Below are positions 44,270 through 53,086 of a stretch of 64,000 nt of DNA, piece by piece (within the stretch, counting starts at the first letter, position 1; the number at the start of each line of letters is the position of its first letter). The notes beneath the pieces are model-generated. The model was not told the DNA's origin. It did no database searches and saw only the letters and a list, made by a program, of their open reading frames with translations. The translations under genes and the position numbers were made by a program. Source of the stretch: Siminovitchia sediminis (GTDB taxonomy: Bacteria; Bacillota; Bacilli; Bacillales; Bacillaceae_C); assembly GCF_042680885.1 (NCBI RefSeq), contig NZ_JBHUEO010000030.1, positions 19,325-83,324 of the forward strand, in the 5' to 3' direction.

Positions 44270-47251
44270 TTGAAATTAAAGCAAATTCATCTATATGGCT
44301 ACGGAAAGCTTCATAACATCGTCTTTGATAATCTATCAGATCTTCAAGTTTTTTATGGGGAAAATGAAGCGGGGAAATCTACAGTTATGTCGTTTGTTCA
44401 TAGCATTTTGTTTGGATTCCCTGCTCAGCAGCAGTCTGAGTTGAGGTATGAACCAAAAACCCATTCTGCATATGGCGGCAAACTCGTTTTTCAGACAGAG
44501 AGATTTGGTGAAGTTATCATTGAGAGGGTAAAAGGCAGGGCTTCAGGGGATGTGACGATCCTTCTGGGAAATGGCCCTGTTGACGAATCAGAATTTTTGC
44601 CGAAATTTTTGAATGGAGCGGATAAGACGATGTTTCGAAGGATTTTTTCCTTTGATCTTGATGGGCTCCAGGAGATACATCGTTTAAAAGAGGAAGATAT
44701 CGGAAAGTATTTAGTGGCAGCAGGAACGATCGGTACGGACGATCTTTTAAAGATAGAGAAAGAACTACAGAAAGATCTCCATCAGCTTTTTAAACCGGGC
44801 GGGCGAAAACCAGTACTGAACGACCATTTAAAACAATTAAGGAACCAGGAACAGCAGTTAAAAAAAGCGAAGCAGCAATATGTTTTATACGAATCATTAT
44901 TATCGGAAGCCCAAGAGGTGACCAGCAGGGTTGACCAGTCTAAAAGCAGGCTGGAGGAAATAAATGATAGGCTGGACCACCTTAAGGAACTGCTTAATAA
45001 ATGGCCGCTTATTACGGAAAAAGAACAACTGGACAACAGGTACAGCAAGGTAAAGTCTATTGAATTTCCGGCGGACGGATTAAGGCGGCTTGAAACATAT
45101 GAGGAAAGATTAACGGAATTGTCCGGTAGATTGAGGACTGCAGAGCAAAGAGTTGAGGCAGCAGAAAGGAAAATGGAAGCTAATGCCCCCTTACAAGGTT
45201 TTGATCCAGTCGTGGCGGAAAAACATTTACATGAATGGCCGGTCCACCTGCAAAAGATGGATGATCTTTCAACAATAACCCGTTCCATTGAGGACCGGCA
45301 AAAAGAAGCAGAATCTGTCAGAAAGGAGCTTCAATATCCTATTGGAAAAGCCCATTCAATCCAAGAAGTAAGTTTGGGAATGGATCAGAAAGCAAAGCTT
45401 AAGGAAGCAGTCCGGCAACTTACCCGGCAAGAATTTCGGCTGAACAATTTGGAAGAACAGTTGGTCCATGAACTGGAAACATTACATTCTATTGAACAAG
45501 CATGCAATGACATAGAGAAGCGGTTTGTTCATGAACGTCTTTTTAAGGATTGGGAAAGACAGTTGGAGAGACAACGGTCAACAGACCAGCTTGTAGAGGA
45601 AAGAAAGCAGCTGCTGGAAGAAGTGGAAGTTCTACGGGGCAGAAAGAGACAGGAGCAGGTGAAACAGAAGAATGAGCAGCGGAAAACCACTCTCATCTCA
45701 TCCGGCATCGTGGTCCTTTCTGCCTGTCTTTTGGGATGGAGTGTACTTTCTGGACAATGGGGAGGAGGATTACTGGCACTTCTGGTAATGGCCTATTCCG
45801 TTATACAAATCCTTCAAAGAAAAGAGACATCAGGTCTGGTCTTTATTACTGAAACTCTTCATGAAAAAGAGAGCCAGCTAAAAAGTACAGAAGAACAGTT
45901 GGAGTCCACTTCGTCGGTTGAACCCGCTATTGCTTATAAATATAAAGAACAGCTTCAGCTGCGTGAACAGTGGAAAGAACAATTTACAAGGCTTGAAGAA
46001 CAGAGGCACAGGGTGGAAGAGTCCCAATCTGATATTCAAAGTGTAAAAGAAAAGATCCGAGTACTGGGGGATCATTTGAATGAGATTAAAATTTCCCTCG
46101 GTCTGAACATTGATTTTTCCCATATGAAGATGGAGGATGCCTTTTCCATGTTGAAAAGACTTCAGGAGCTGGATCGGCAGCTTCAAGAAAAAATGGCCAA
46201 AAGGGATCAGATCCAAAAGGAGCTGGATCAATGGACAACCGCTCTTTACCACTTTCTCAAGAAATTTAGACAGGTCTATTCAGTCCATACACCGGAAGAG
46301 TGCATATTCTTTTTACGTGAAACAGTAAAAAAAGAACAGGAAAAACGAGCTGCTCTCCAAGAACAGGAAGAAAATGTCTCTTATTTAAAAGTGGAGATTC
46401 AACGACTGCAAAATGAAATGTCTATTATGCAATTCAAAGTGCAACAACTGTTTGAATCTGCACAGGTGAGCAATGAAGAGGAGTTTCGTCAAAAAGCCAA
46501 GCTGTTTGAGGAGAAGGTTCTCCTGAAAGAGCGGCTGGAATTGCTGAGACATCAGCTTGGAATGGAAGAAAATCATGGTTATCAAAGCAAAGAAGAATTG
46601 CAGAACGACATCCGCAGGCTGGAAGAGGAAAGCCATAAGCGCACACGACTTTTGGATGAAGACAGAAATAGAATGGCTGCAATAAATCAGGAAATCCGCT
46701 TTCTTGAGGAGGGCGGTACCTATACGGAAAAGCTGCATCTGTTCCGCCATAACCGTTTCCTGTTTAATGAGAAAGCACGCAAGTGGGCTGAACTGGCAGT
46801 TGCAGATCATTTACTGAAGAAAATCATGAAAAAATATAAAGAAGGACGCTTTCCGAAAGTTATCCGAAAAGCAACTGAATATTTTTCATTCTTAACAGAT
46901 GAGGAATATATCCGCATTCATGTGAAGACAGACGGGACTTTGGAAGTGGAACGCAAAGATCGAATCTTATTTGCTCCGCATGAATTGAGCAGAGGTACAG
47001 GGGAACAGCTCTATATTTCCATTCGTTTGGGGCTGGTAGATGTTTTAAAGGAAGAATTTCCATTTCCGATCATCATTGATGATGGGTTCGTCAATTTTGA
47101 CCATAAAAGGACAAAAAAAGTGCTGCAGTTGATTGAGGAAATCAGTTCAGATATACAAGTATTACTTTTCACATGTCACCGGCATATGGCCCAGCAATTT
47201 TCAAATGAGCAAATCATTCAGATCCATGAGAAGAAAACAAGTCCTGTTTGA
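44270..47251 (+). CDS. yhaN: SMC/Rad50-like ATPase YhaN
   Basis: A 993-residue P-loop ATPase. Walker A (GENEAGKS) is near residues 30-37, long coiled coils fill the middle, and the ABC-like signature LSRGTGEQLYISIRL and Walker B PIIIDDGFVNFD come near residues 905-940. In the middle of the coiled coil (about 477-518) two hydrophobic helices form a likely membrane hairpin, a known feature of YhaN that Rad50/SbcC lack. The TTG at 44270 follows GGGGGGAGG. It is expected to act with YhaO on DNA ends at the membrane. Confidence 0.9.
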   Translation: MKLKQIHLYGYGKLHNIVFDNLSDLQVFYGENEAGKSTVMSFVHSILFGFPAQQQSELRYEPKTHSAYGGKLVFQTERFGEVIIERVKGRASGDVTILLGNGPVDESEFLPKFLNGADKTMFRRIFSFDLDGLQEIHRLKEEDIGKYLVAAGTIGTDDLLKIEKELQKDLHQLFKPGGRKPVLNDHLKQLRNQEQQLKKAKQQYVLYESLLSEAQEVTSRVDQSKSRLEEINDRLDHLKELLNKWPLITEKEQLDNRYSKVKSIEFPADGLRRLETYEERLTELSGRLRTAEQRVEAAERKMEANAPLQGFDPVVAEKHLHEWPVHLQKMDDLSTITRSIEDRQKEAESVRKELQYPIGKAHSIQEVSLGMDQKAKLKEAVRQLTRQEFRLNNLEEQLVHELETLHSIEQACNDIEKRFVHERLFKDWERQLERQRSTDQLVEERKQLLEEVEVLRGRKRQEQVKQKNEQRKTTLISSGIVVLSACLLGWSVLSGQWGGGLLALLVMAYSVIQILQRKETSGLVFITETLHEKESQLKSTEEQLESTSSVEPAIAYKYKEQLQLREQWKEQFTRLEEQRHRVEESQSDIQSVKEKIRVLGDHLNEIKISLGLNIDFSHMKMEDAFSMLKRLQELDRQLQEKMAKRDQIQKELDQWTTALYHFLKKFRQVYSVHTPEECIFFLRETVKKEQEKRAALQEQEENVSYLKVEIQRLQNEMSIMQFKVQQLFESAQVSNEEEFRQKAKLFEEKVLLKERLELLRHQLGMEENHGYQSKEELQNDIRRLEEESHKRTRLLDEDRNRMAAINQEIRFLEEGGTYTEKLHLFRHNRFLFNEKARKWAELAVADHLLKKIMKKYKEGRFPKVIRKATEYFSFLTDEEYIRIHVKTDGTLEVERKDRILFAPHELSRGTGEQLYISIRLGLVDVLKEEFPFPIIIDDGFVNFDHKRTKKVLQLIEEISSDIQVLLFTCHRHMAQQFSNEQIIQIHEKKTSPV

Positions 47252-47319
47252 TGATTGTAAAAATAATAGATTAGGAATATGGTATAATTTGAAAAGAATA
47301 AAGGGAGGCAGGCGTTTGG

Positions 47320-48264
47320 ATGATTAAAGAATTGATGGAACATGAAGTGGGGGAGCAAGTAGATCTTTTTCTTCTCATTAAAAGCTCTTTCAGGGGCATC
47401 GCAAGTAACGGTAAACCATTCTTGACACTTATATTGCAAGATCGTTCAGGAGATATAGAAGCAAAGCTGTGGGATGCTTCAGATAGTGAGGTAAAAGCAT
47501 ATCAACAGGGGACCATTGTTCGGATTGCCGGTGAAGTCCATAATTATCGGGGAAGAATGCAGCTGAAAATAAAAAAAATTAGACGTTCCAATCCGCAGGA
47601 TAATGTAAAAATCAGTGACTTATTGGAAAAAGCCCCTTTATCCAAAGAGGAGATTTCCAGTAAAGTCACCCAGTATATATTTGAAATGAAAAATCCTAAT
47701 ATACAGCGGATTACAAGACATTTAGTCCGTAAGTATCAAGAGGAGTTCCTGGAATATCCGGCAGCTACAAAAAATCATCATGAGTTTGTTTCGGGGCTAG
47801 GATACCACGTGGTATCCATGCTGGATTTAGCGAAATCCGTAGCAGACCTATACCCTTCCCTTGACCGTGATCTGCTTTTTGCGGGAATCATTTTGCATGA
47901 TTTAGGAAAAGTGATTGAGTTATCTGGTCCTGTGGCAGCGGCTTATACCGTTGAAGGGAATCTTCTCGGACATATCAACATTATGGTGAACGAAATTGGC
48001 AAGGCTGCAGATGAACTTGGAATTCAAGGAGAAGAAGTCGTCGTTCTTCAGCATCTCGTCCTGAGCCACCATGGGAAGTTGGAATGGGGGAGCCCCAAAC
48101 AGCCAATGATCAAAGAAGCTGAAATCCTGTTTATGATCGATAATATTGATGCCAAGATGAACATGCTGGACCGTGCCCTAAAGCACGTCAAACCAGGCGA
48201 GTTTTCCGAAAGAATCTTTCCTTTAGATAATCGCTCATTCTATAAACCTACATTTCATTCATAA
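47320..48264 (+). CDS. yhaM: 3'-5' exoribonuclease YhaM
   Basis: A 314-residue nuclease with an N-terminal OB fold (about 12-95) and a C-terminal HD domain with ILHDLGKVIEL, HLVLSHHGKLEWGSP and the later Asp in MIDNIDAKM. YhaM degrades RNA, and to some degree single-stranded DNA, in a metal-dependent way. The ATG follows AGGGAGG. An extended -10 element, TGGTATAAT (47280-47288), suggests its own promoter besides read-through from yhaN. A terminator directly follows. Confidence 0.93.
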   Translation: MIKELMEHEVGEQVDLFLLIKSSFRGIASNGKPFLTLILQDRSGDIEAKLWDASDSEVKAYQQGTIVRIAGEVHNYRGRMQLKIKKIRRSNPQDNVKISDLLEKAPLSKEEISSKVTQYIFEMKNPNIQRITRHLVRKYQEEFLEYPAATKNHHEFVSGLGYHVVSMLDLAKSVADLYPSLDRDLLFAGIILHDLGKVIELSGPVAAAYTVEGNLLGHINIMVNEIGKAADELGIQGEEVVVLQHLVLSHHGKLEWGSPKQPMIKEAEILFMIDNIDAKMNMLDRALKHVKPGEFSERIFPLDNRSFYKPTFHS

Positions 48265-48291
48265 TGCCTCTGCATACAGAGGCATTTTTTC
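48263..48291 (+). terminator. Terminator after yhaM
   Basis: AATGCCTCTG pairs perfectly with CAGAGGCATT over CATA, then TTTT. Confidence 0.9.
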
Positions 48292-48348
48292 TTTGTATTT
48301 TTCATATGCTGATGATAGGTGGACGAGCCATGATAGGGGGAGAAGAAG

Positions 48349-48540
48349 ATGTCTTTGCCAATTTGGTTATACTTTGTTATTGCAGGTATTTTTGTCAGTG
48401 CGTTCATGGCGATTAAGTCAGCGCGTGAAGATCATCAATTCGAAAAAGAATGGATTGAGAAGGAAGGGGAAGTTTATATAGAGAGGATGGAGGAGGAAAA
48501 AGAACGCAGAAGAAACATGCGTCAAGCAGGACATTCATAA
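48349..48540 (+). CDS. yhaL: Sporulation protein YhaL
   Basis: A 63-residue protein with one N-terminal membrane helix (LPIWLYFVIAGIFVSAFMAI) and a highly charged cytosolic helix. It matches B. subtilis YhaL, a mother-cell sporulation protein, in size, layout and location between yhaM and prsA. The ATG has GGGGGAGAAG upstream. Confidence 0.82.
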   Translation: MSLPIWLYFVIAGIFVSAFMAIKSAREDHQFEKEWIEKEGEVYIERMEEEKERRRNMRQAGHS

Positions 48541-48574
48541 GATGGATGCAGTCCAAACACAGGCTGAAAAGGAG

Positions 48575-48602
48575 AAAAAGCTGCCACATTTGGCAGCTTT
48601 TT
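48575..48602. terminator. Bidirectional terminator between yhaL and prsA
   Basis: AAAAAGCTGCCA pairs with TGGCAGCTTTTT over four bases. No other terminator is seen after prsA, so this probably ends its transcript too. Confidence 0.85.
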
Positions 48603-48604
48603 AA

Positions 48605-48802
48605 CTAAAAGAAGTAATCCATTAGACGTTTTTCTATGTTGAAACCTGATGGATTGACTAGCTCCAACAGAAAGTCGTTTTCGTGCAGCAAGCCGGTGCC
48701 ACAGATTAAACAGTTAAACAAGGAAAAATGAGTTATCGTGCCAATGCTTGTCCGAACGCAACCGTTCGGCTCGGGAAAAGCTGCATGAACCCTCTTGATC
48801 AT
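48605..48802 (-). CDS. Doubtful 65-codon frame downstream of prsA
   Basis: The frame ends one or two bases before the shared terminator, and its C-terminal half (CLICGTGLLHENDFLLELV) looks protein-like. There is no ribosome binding site at the ATG at 48802, and I know no similar protein. It may be a decayed gene or the prsA 3' untranslated region; the surrounding 331-bp gap holds only this and the hairpin CCGAAC-GTTCGG near 48760. Confidence 0.25.
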   Translation of the reverse strand: MIKRVHAAFPEPNGCVRTSIGTITHFSLFNCLICGTGLLHENDFLLELVNPSGFNIEKRLMDYFF

Positions 48803-48871
48803 ATTAGCATTTCATGAGAGATCAAGCTGCTTTCCTACTGGCTGAAAGAACCCTCATTCCCTGTGATGTAA

Positions 48872-49783
48872 TTATTTTTCCTCTTCAATCTGTTCTTCAG
48901 AAGCATCTTCTGGTTCTTCAAGGATTGGATCGAAAGCGGCCTTTAAGTCGCTGTCTTTCACACTAATATCAGCTTCTTCAAGTTCTCTCTTCAACGCGTT
49001 TTGCATCATTTCAGGATCAAGCTTGGACACTTTGAGCTCATGCTCAATCTCGTCTTTTACTTTATCAAATTCTTCTTGCTTTTCCTTCTCTTTAATATCT
49101 GTTACTTGAATAATATGCCAGCCGAATTGTGTTTCAACCGGATCACTAATCTCATCTTTTTTCAATTTAAAAGCGGCCTCTTTGAAGGTTGCATCCATTT
49201 GAGGGTCATCAATCGAAATGGTCCCAAGGTCGCCCCCTTGCTCATTGGCAGCTGTGTCAACGGAATATTCTTTTGCCAGCTTTGCAAAATCTCCGCCGTC
49301 CTCAAGCTTTTTTTTCACTTCTTTTGCAGTTTTTTCATCATCAAGCAAAATGTGTCGTACTGTAATATCTTTTTGTTTGTTTTCGTAATATTCCTTAACT
49401 TCATCCTCAGTCACTTCAACGTCCTTAACAGCAGCTTTTTCCTGCAGGAGGCTGACTTTTAAAGATTCACGGAACTCATCTTCATCTTTAAAACCGCTCT
49501 GCATCAAAGCCATGTCAAATTGAGGTCCCAGCTGCTCTTTCAGCTCTTCCATTTTTGCGTCCAATTCTTTGTCGGATACTTCATAATCTTTGGATAACAC
49601 TTTTTCGAAAACAAGTTGTTGCAGCGACTGCTCGCCGACTTTACTTTTCATTGCTTCGTATAGCTCATCTTTCGTAACATCCCCGGCATTTGTTTTGGCA
49701 ACTGCGTCCCCTCCATCACCGCTGCAGCCTGCCAATGCGGCAATACCGGCTGCCAAAGAAAGGGATAACACCCATTTATTCAT
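48872..49783 (-). CDS. prsA: Foldase lipoprotein PrsA (parvulin-type peptidyl-prolyl isomerase)
   Basis: A 303-residue extracytoplasmic foldase. The signal peptide ends in the lipobox LAGC, so it is anchored on the outer face of the membrane. The parvulin domain (about 130-225) has VRHILLDDEKTAKEV, FAKLAKEYSVDTAANEQGGDLG and FGWHIIQVTD. An acidic tail closes it. The ATG at 49783 lies nine bases after GGGAG; the TTG at 49792 is less likely. In B. subtilis prsA is repressed by Hpr/ScoC, whose gene lies 2 kb away here. Confidence 0.95.
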   Translation of the reverse strand: MNKWVLSLSLAAGIAALAGCSGDGGDAVAKTNAGDVTKDELYEAMKSKVGEQSLQQLVFEKVLSKDYEVSDKELDAKMEELKEQLGPQFDMALMQSGFKDEDEFRESLKVSLLQEKAAVKDVEVTEDEVKEYYENKQKDITVRHILLDDEKTAKEVKKKLEDGGDFAKLAKEYSVDTAANEQGGDLGTISIDDPQMDATFKEAAFKLKKDEISDPVETQFGWHIIQVTDIKEKEKQEEFDKVKDEIEHELKVSKLDPEMMQNALKRELEEADISVKDSDLKAAFDPILEEPEDASEEQIEEEK

Positions 49784-49960
49784 ATAAGCCAACTCCCTGC
49801 TAATCTGTAATTACAATAAAAATCCACAAAACATACTATATCACAGATGGTTGCAGAAAAAAACATTTTCATGAAAATATGAGAAATTGGGCGTTTGATT
49901 CAGCCAACATGCCCGCCCTCTTCATATGTTATAGCGAAAGAGCTAAAGGGGGTTATTCAT

Positions 49961-50050
49961 ATGGGAGGCTTTGGATACGGCGGAGGATTTGCGCTCATAG
50001 TCGTACTGTTTATTTTGTTGATCATCGTTGGATCAGCGTGGGTATGCTAA
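49961..50050 (+). CDS. YjcZ family sporulation peptide (29 residues)
   Basis: A 29-residue peptide, GGFGYGGG followed by the helix FALIVVLFILLIIVGSAW, almost the same helix as in the 42-residue gene at 31011. The ATG has AAAGGGGG upstream. It is too short for most gene finders, but the match to its two paralogues makes it convincing. A CATATGTTA box at about 49923 is reminiscent of late sporulation -10 sequences. Confidence 0.8.
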   Translation: MGGFGYGGGFALIVVLFILLIIVGSAWVC

Positions 50051-50141
50051 TCAACTTTTGAAAAAATGGGCGTATGTCCGGTGCATACAGATTTCGAATG
50101 AATAAAATGAATGGTGAGCAAGTTGGAGGAGGTGCATGTAA

Positions 50142-50234
50142 GTGAGCGGAGGCGCTGGATACGGAGCAGGATTTGCTCTAATCGTTGTATTGTTCATCTT
50201 GTTAATCATCGTTGGAGCATCCTGGTTTTACTAA
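50142..50234 (+). CDS. YjcZ family sporulation peptide (30 residues)
   Basis: A 30-residue paralogue of the preceding gene: SGGAGYGAG then FALIVVLFILLIIVGASW. It starts at a GTG seven bases after GGAGGAGGTG and lies 91 bp downstream of its sister, so the pair looks like a tandem duplication. A terminator follows. Confidence 0.8.
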   Translation: MSGGAGYGAGFALIVVLFILLIIVGASWFY

Positions 50235-50260
50235 AAATATGCTGAACGATCATAGGCAGA

Positions 50261-50295
50261 AAGGACGGTATCCGCGCAGGTACCGTCCTTGTCTT
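50261..50295 (+). terminator. Terminator after the tandem YjcZ genes
   Basis: AAGGACGGTA pairs with TACCGTCCTT over ten bases, with a GTCTT tail. Confidence 0.7.
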
Positions 50296-50633
50296 ATTAA
50301 CCCGGTTGGTTTGTTCCAACTCGTATGCTGAAGCCGTGCGTTTTTTAAGTTAAGTATATAAAATTTCAATATATGAGGAGAATAATAAAATGGTAATTAA
50401 AATATTAATGGTGCGAAAAATTTTTGGTTGGCGTTCCTCTGGAATTTCACGTTGAACACAGAGGGAATAGGTAAGGTTGTTAAAGGTATATAAAATAAAT
50501 ATAGCAAAAATAATAAACAGAGCCGGCAAGCTAAATCCTCCCCCTAACTATCTCCATATACATACGATAGCAAATTTTTTGAAGAAAAAACAGTTTCAAA
50601 AATGTGTTTCCTATCTTTTTCATGAAAGCATCT
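50296..50633. other. Gap between the YjcZ pair and yhaJ
   Basis: AT-rich, with a short GTTGG-CCAAC hairpin near 50305. A 21-codon frame at 50390-50455 has a GAGGAG sequence ten bases upstream, but nothing else supports it. I see no RNA or repeat. Confidence 0.35.
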
Positions 50634-51179
50634 TTAAATTATATCATTTTCCACCAAAATTTCATATCCATCCTCGTTCTCTTCCACTAAAGCGTGTTTG
50701 GGCGAAAGAAGAAGAGATTTAAAGAGCAGCAGATCAAATACTGATAACCCGTTATGGTATGAAAGTAAAATGGTAAAATAGTGACCAAATTGAGGATAAA
50801 TCGCAACACCTGTTATGAAAATAGCATTTAATATTATAAAAGGAAAAACGAGTGCCGTGCCAAACTGAGCCTTCGGGATCGGACAGCCAAATTGAAGGTG
50901 AATGACCGGCAGTATATAAAAATGGCGATCGAATTCCCATTTCATATATTTATAATAAGTGACAATCGGTAGAATATGACAAAGTTTATGAACCGGATAT
51001 AGTAAAATCAGACTGCATAAAAACACAAGGAAATAATCATCGTCAAATGTCTGGGCTGAAACGGCATGCAAAGTCAAGTAGCCGGCAATAAATACAAAAA
51101 GAGAAACTAAAAATGAAATAAAAAAACGCCGGAAAAATAAGTGTTTTCGGTTCACATGATAAGCTTTCCAGCAATGCAT
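50634..51179 (-). CDS. yhaJ: DUF3267 membrane protein YhaJ
   Basis: A 181-residue membrane protein with four hydrophobic segments. LCHILPIVTYYK in the middle resembles the HE-type region of DUF3267 proteins, and PVIHLQFGCPIPKAQFGTALVFPFIILN follows. The ATG at 51179 has GAGGAGGG seven bases upstream; the frame to 51272 is not supported. It is divergent from yhaI, as in B. subtilis. Function is unknown. Confidence 0.78.
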   Translation of the reverse strand: MHCWKAYHVNRKHLFFRRFFISFLVSLFVFIAGYLTLHAVSAQTFDDDYFLVFLCSLILLYPVHKLCHILPIVTYYKYMKWEFDRHFYILPVIHLQFGCPIPKAQFGTALVFPFIILNAIFITGVAIYPQFGHYFTILLSYHNGLSVFDLLLFKSLLLSPKHALVEENEDGYEILVENDII

Positions 51180-51299
51180 GGTGCAGCCCTCCTCATATGG
51201 TAAAATATAATACTCATAATGTACGATGGAAATCTGGAAAAAGCAATATGATTTTCCGCTGAGGTCAAGCAAATTTTTGAATATAAGGGGTGTGGAGCA

Positions 51300-51632
51300 T
51301 TGGATGAATTAAAAAACAGAGTTGAAACTTTGGAGTACCATGTAAAGCTGCTGCTCGGAATGATACAGCCTGTAAATAGGGATTTTGATTTGCTGGTAAT
51401 TCAAAAAGGGCTGACAGAGGAGGAAGTAAAGGATTTTCATGAACTGTGCAGGGAGCTTGAGGAGGAAATGGAAGAACAAAAGGCGGAAAAGTTTGTATTT
51501 CATTCACCGCTTTATAGGCAGTTTACCGCTGGACTAAATAAAAAACTGCACCCGAAGGAAACGGTGCAGGCCTGTTTAAACCAACAGATATATGTAGAAC
51601 TAATGAAAAAATTATGGATGAATATGGAATGA
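51300..51632 (+). CDS. yhaI: DUF1878 protein YhaI
   Basis: A 110-residue helical protein beginning MDELKNRVETLEYHVKLLLGMI, with an acidic central helix. It matches YhaI of B. subtilis in size and in position beside hpr. The start is a TTG at 51300 with AAGGGG nine bases upstream. It converges on hpr with only seven bases between them. Confidence 0.83.
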   Translation: MDELKNRVETLEYHVKLLLGMIQPVNRDFDLLVIQKGLTEEEVKDFHELCRELEEEMEEQKAEKFVFHSPLYRQFTAGLNKKLHPKETVQACLNQQIYVELMKKLWMNME

Positions 51633-51639
51633 ACGGTTA

Positions 51640-52206
51640 TCATACGGCATTGACTTTAGCCCTGTCGGCGGATGCTTCTTCCTCAAAAAAATGGGTTGTA
51701 AGATTGTCGTTGGATTTTTCAAAAATCTCCATGAAATCATCACCATATATTTGCCTGATGATCGCCATCATTTCCAAGGCTTCAGGCAGTTTTCCGTATA
51801 GTTCTTTTAGAGGTGCTGCTGCCGTATAAACAGAATCCTCTTCAGGATTATAGTGCTCCACCAGTTCCATTAGAAGATCTTCTCCAAGATCTGTGAGTTT
51901 TACATACGTATTGCGTTTATCATTTTCTTTTTTTGAAAATTGAAGATAGCCCCGTTCGGCCAGTTTTTTTGAAAAGTTGAACGCGGTTGAAACATGCATG
52001 ACTCCAAACTTGGCAATATCTGAAATCGAAGCGCCTTTCAAATGATAGGCGATCCACAAAATATGATGTTCATTAATGTTCAGGTCATAGGGCTTAATCC
52101 AATTCTGCCAATCTTTCTCTATGGCTTTCCATAGAGCTTTGCTGAGTTGCGCCATCCGTTGGCTGAAAATCATTGCTTCTTTCACCGAAACGTGTTGATC
52201 TCCCAT
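51640..52206 (-). CDS. hpr: MarR-family transition-state regulator Hpr/ScoC
   Basis: A 188-residue winged-helix regulator that in B. subtilis represses protease and peptide-transport genes during the transition state. The DNA-binding part is visible as NEHHILWIAYHLKGASISDIAKFGVMHVSTAFNFSKKLAERGYL, followed by the wing with KKENDKRNTYVKLT. The ATG at 52206 has CGGGGGAA upstream; upstream codons to 52266 are excluded. Confidence 0.95.
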   Translation of the reverse strand: MGDQHVSVKEAMIFSQRMAQLSKALWKAIEKDWQNWIKPYDLNINEHHILWIAYHLKGASISDIAKFGVMHVSTAFNFSKKLAERGYLQFSKKENDKRNTYVKLTDLGEDLLMELVEHYNPEEDSVYTAAAPLKELYGKLPEALEMMAIIRQIYGDDFMEIFEKSNDNLTTHFFEEEASADRAKVNAV

Positions 52207-52332
52207 AGTATTCCCCCGTTTTTGAGCTGTTTCTATTATTATGTAAAAAAAATAATAAAAATTCAATCTGAAAAATGAAATAGAATTGACAAAATGTTGA
52301 GGAGGAGGCAGAGGGAAGTACCCGGTCCTGCC

Positions 52333-52710
52333 TCAGGAAGGACGAATTGTTTCTTTTCCTTCTTGAAGTTTATCTTCTAATTCGGCAATGGTTTGTTGGA
52401 TTTTTTTGATTTCGGTCTGCATGGCTTCTTTCGTCGGCTCAATCTCGCTCTGCCATTCCTCAACGGCAGCTTTAACATCCACGGCCAAATCTTTGATAAT
52501 TTCTTTGCCATCTTGCGATAATTTGGTAACTGACTCCTTTAACTCCATAGCATTGGTTTTGAACTCATTGGCCAATCGAATCCAATCATCTTTTGATTCG
52601 GTTACCTGTCTGCGAAGCTCCTTCCCGGAAAGCGGCGTGTAAAGAAAAGCGGCAGCTGCACCGACTGCACTTCCAACCAATAGTCCATACGTTAACATTT
52701 TTTTGTTCAT
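52333..52710 (-). CDS. yhaH: YtxH-domain protein YhaH
   Basis: A 125-residue protein with an N-terminal Gly/Ala-rich helix (LTYGLLVGSAVGAAAAFLYTP) followed by GKELRRQV, the YtxH-domain signature, and a long coiled coil. It lies between hpr and trpP as in B. subtilis. The ATG follows GTGAGGAAAA. Related proteins are general-stress induced. Confidence 0.87.
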   Translation of the reverse strand: MNKKMLTYGLLVGSAVGAAAAFLYTPLSGKELRRQVTESKDDWIRLANEFKTNAMELKESVTKLSQDGKEIIKDLAVDVKAAVEEWQSEIEPTKEAMQTEIKKIQQTIAELEDKLQEGKETIRPS

Positions 52711-52854
52711 TTTTCCTCACCCTGCTTCATAAGATTTATTTTGAAGAAAATTAAACTTACCTATATTCACTTTACCCTAACTTTGACATATACACACTTT
52801 TTTTGTGTTTCAATTTATGCCAGCCGGAGATTCTTAAAGAAAGGGGATGACGAT

Positions 52855-53049
52855 ATGAATGTGATTACGATTCTTTTCATCACCCTGGGCTCTCTCATGA
52901 TATTGGCCATGCTCTATTATGTAATATTATACCAGCAATCCCGTATTTATCCCCCCAAGCACATTGTGCGTGCCCGTGCCGTTTCTTTGGGAGGGGTTGG
53001 GGGAGTACTGCTTTCCGTTGGGTTTTTGATCCTGTTTTTCATAAAGTAA
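52855..53049 (+). CDS. Small two-helix membrane protein
   Basis: A 64-residue protein with two hydrophobic helices (ITILFITLGSLMILAMLYYVIL and GGVGGVLLSVGFLILFF) joined by a basic, Pro-containing loop. The ATG lies after AAAGGGGATGA. I do not recognise the family. It is divergent from yhaH and converges on trpP. Confidence 0.6.
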   Translation: MNVITILFITLGSLMILAMLYYVILYQQSRIYPPKHIVRARAVSLGGVGGVLLSVGFLILFFIK

Positions 53050-53056
53050 TGAAAAA

Positions 53057-53084
53057 ATAAGAACCCTCTGAAGGGTTCTTATCT
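53057..53084. terminator. Terminator between the small membrane protein and trpP
   Basis: AAGAACCCT pairs with AGGGTTCTT over four bases. On the minus strand it is followed by ATTTTTTC, so it works best for trpP. Confidence 0.8.
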
Positions 53085-53086
53085 GT

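Noticed and set aside
50390..50455. 21-codon frame with a GAGGAG ten bases upstream
   Set aside because: Too short to judge, with no paralogue, conserved pattern or terminator to support it.
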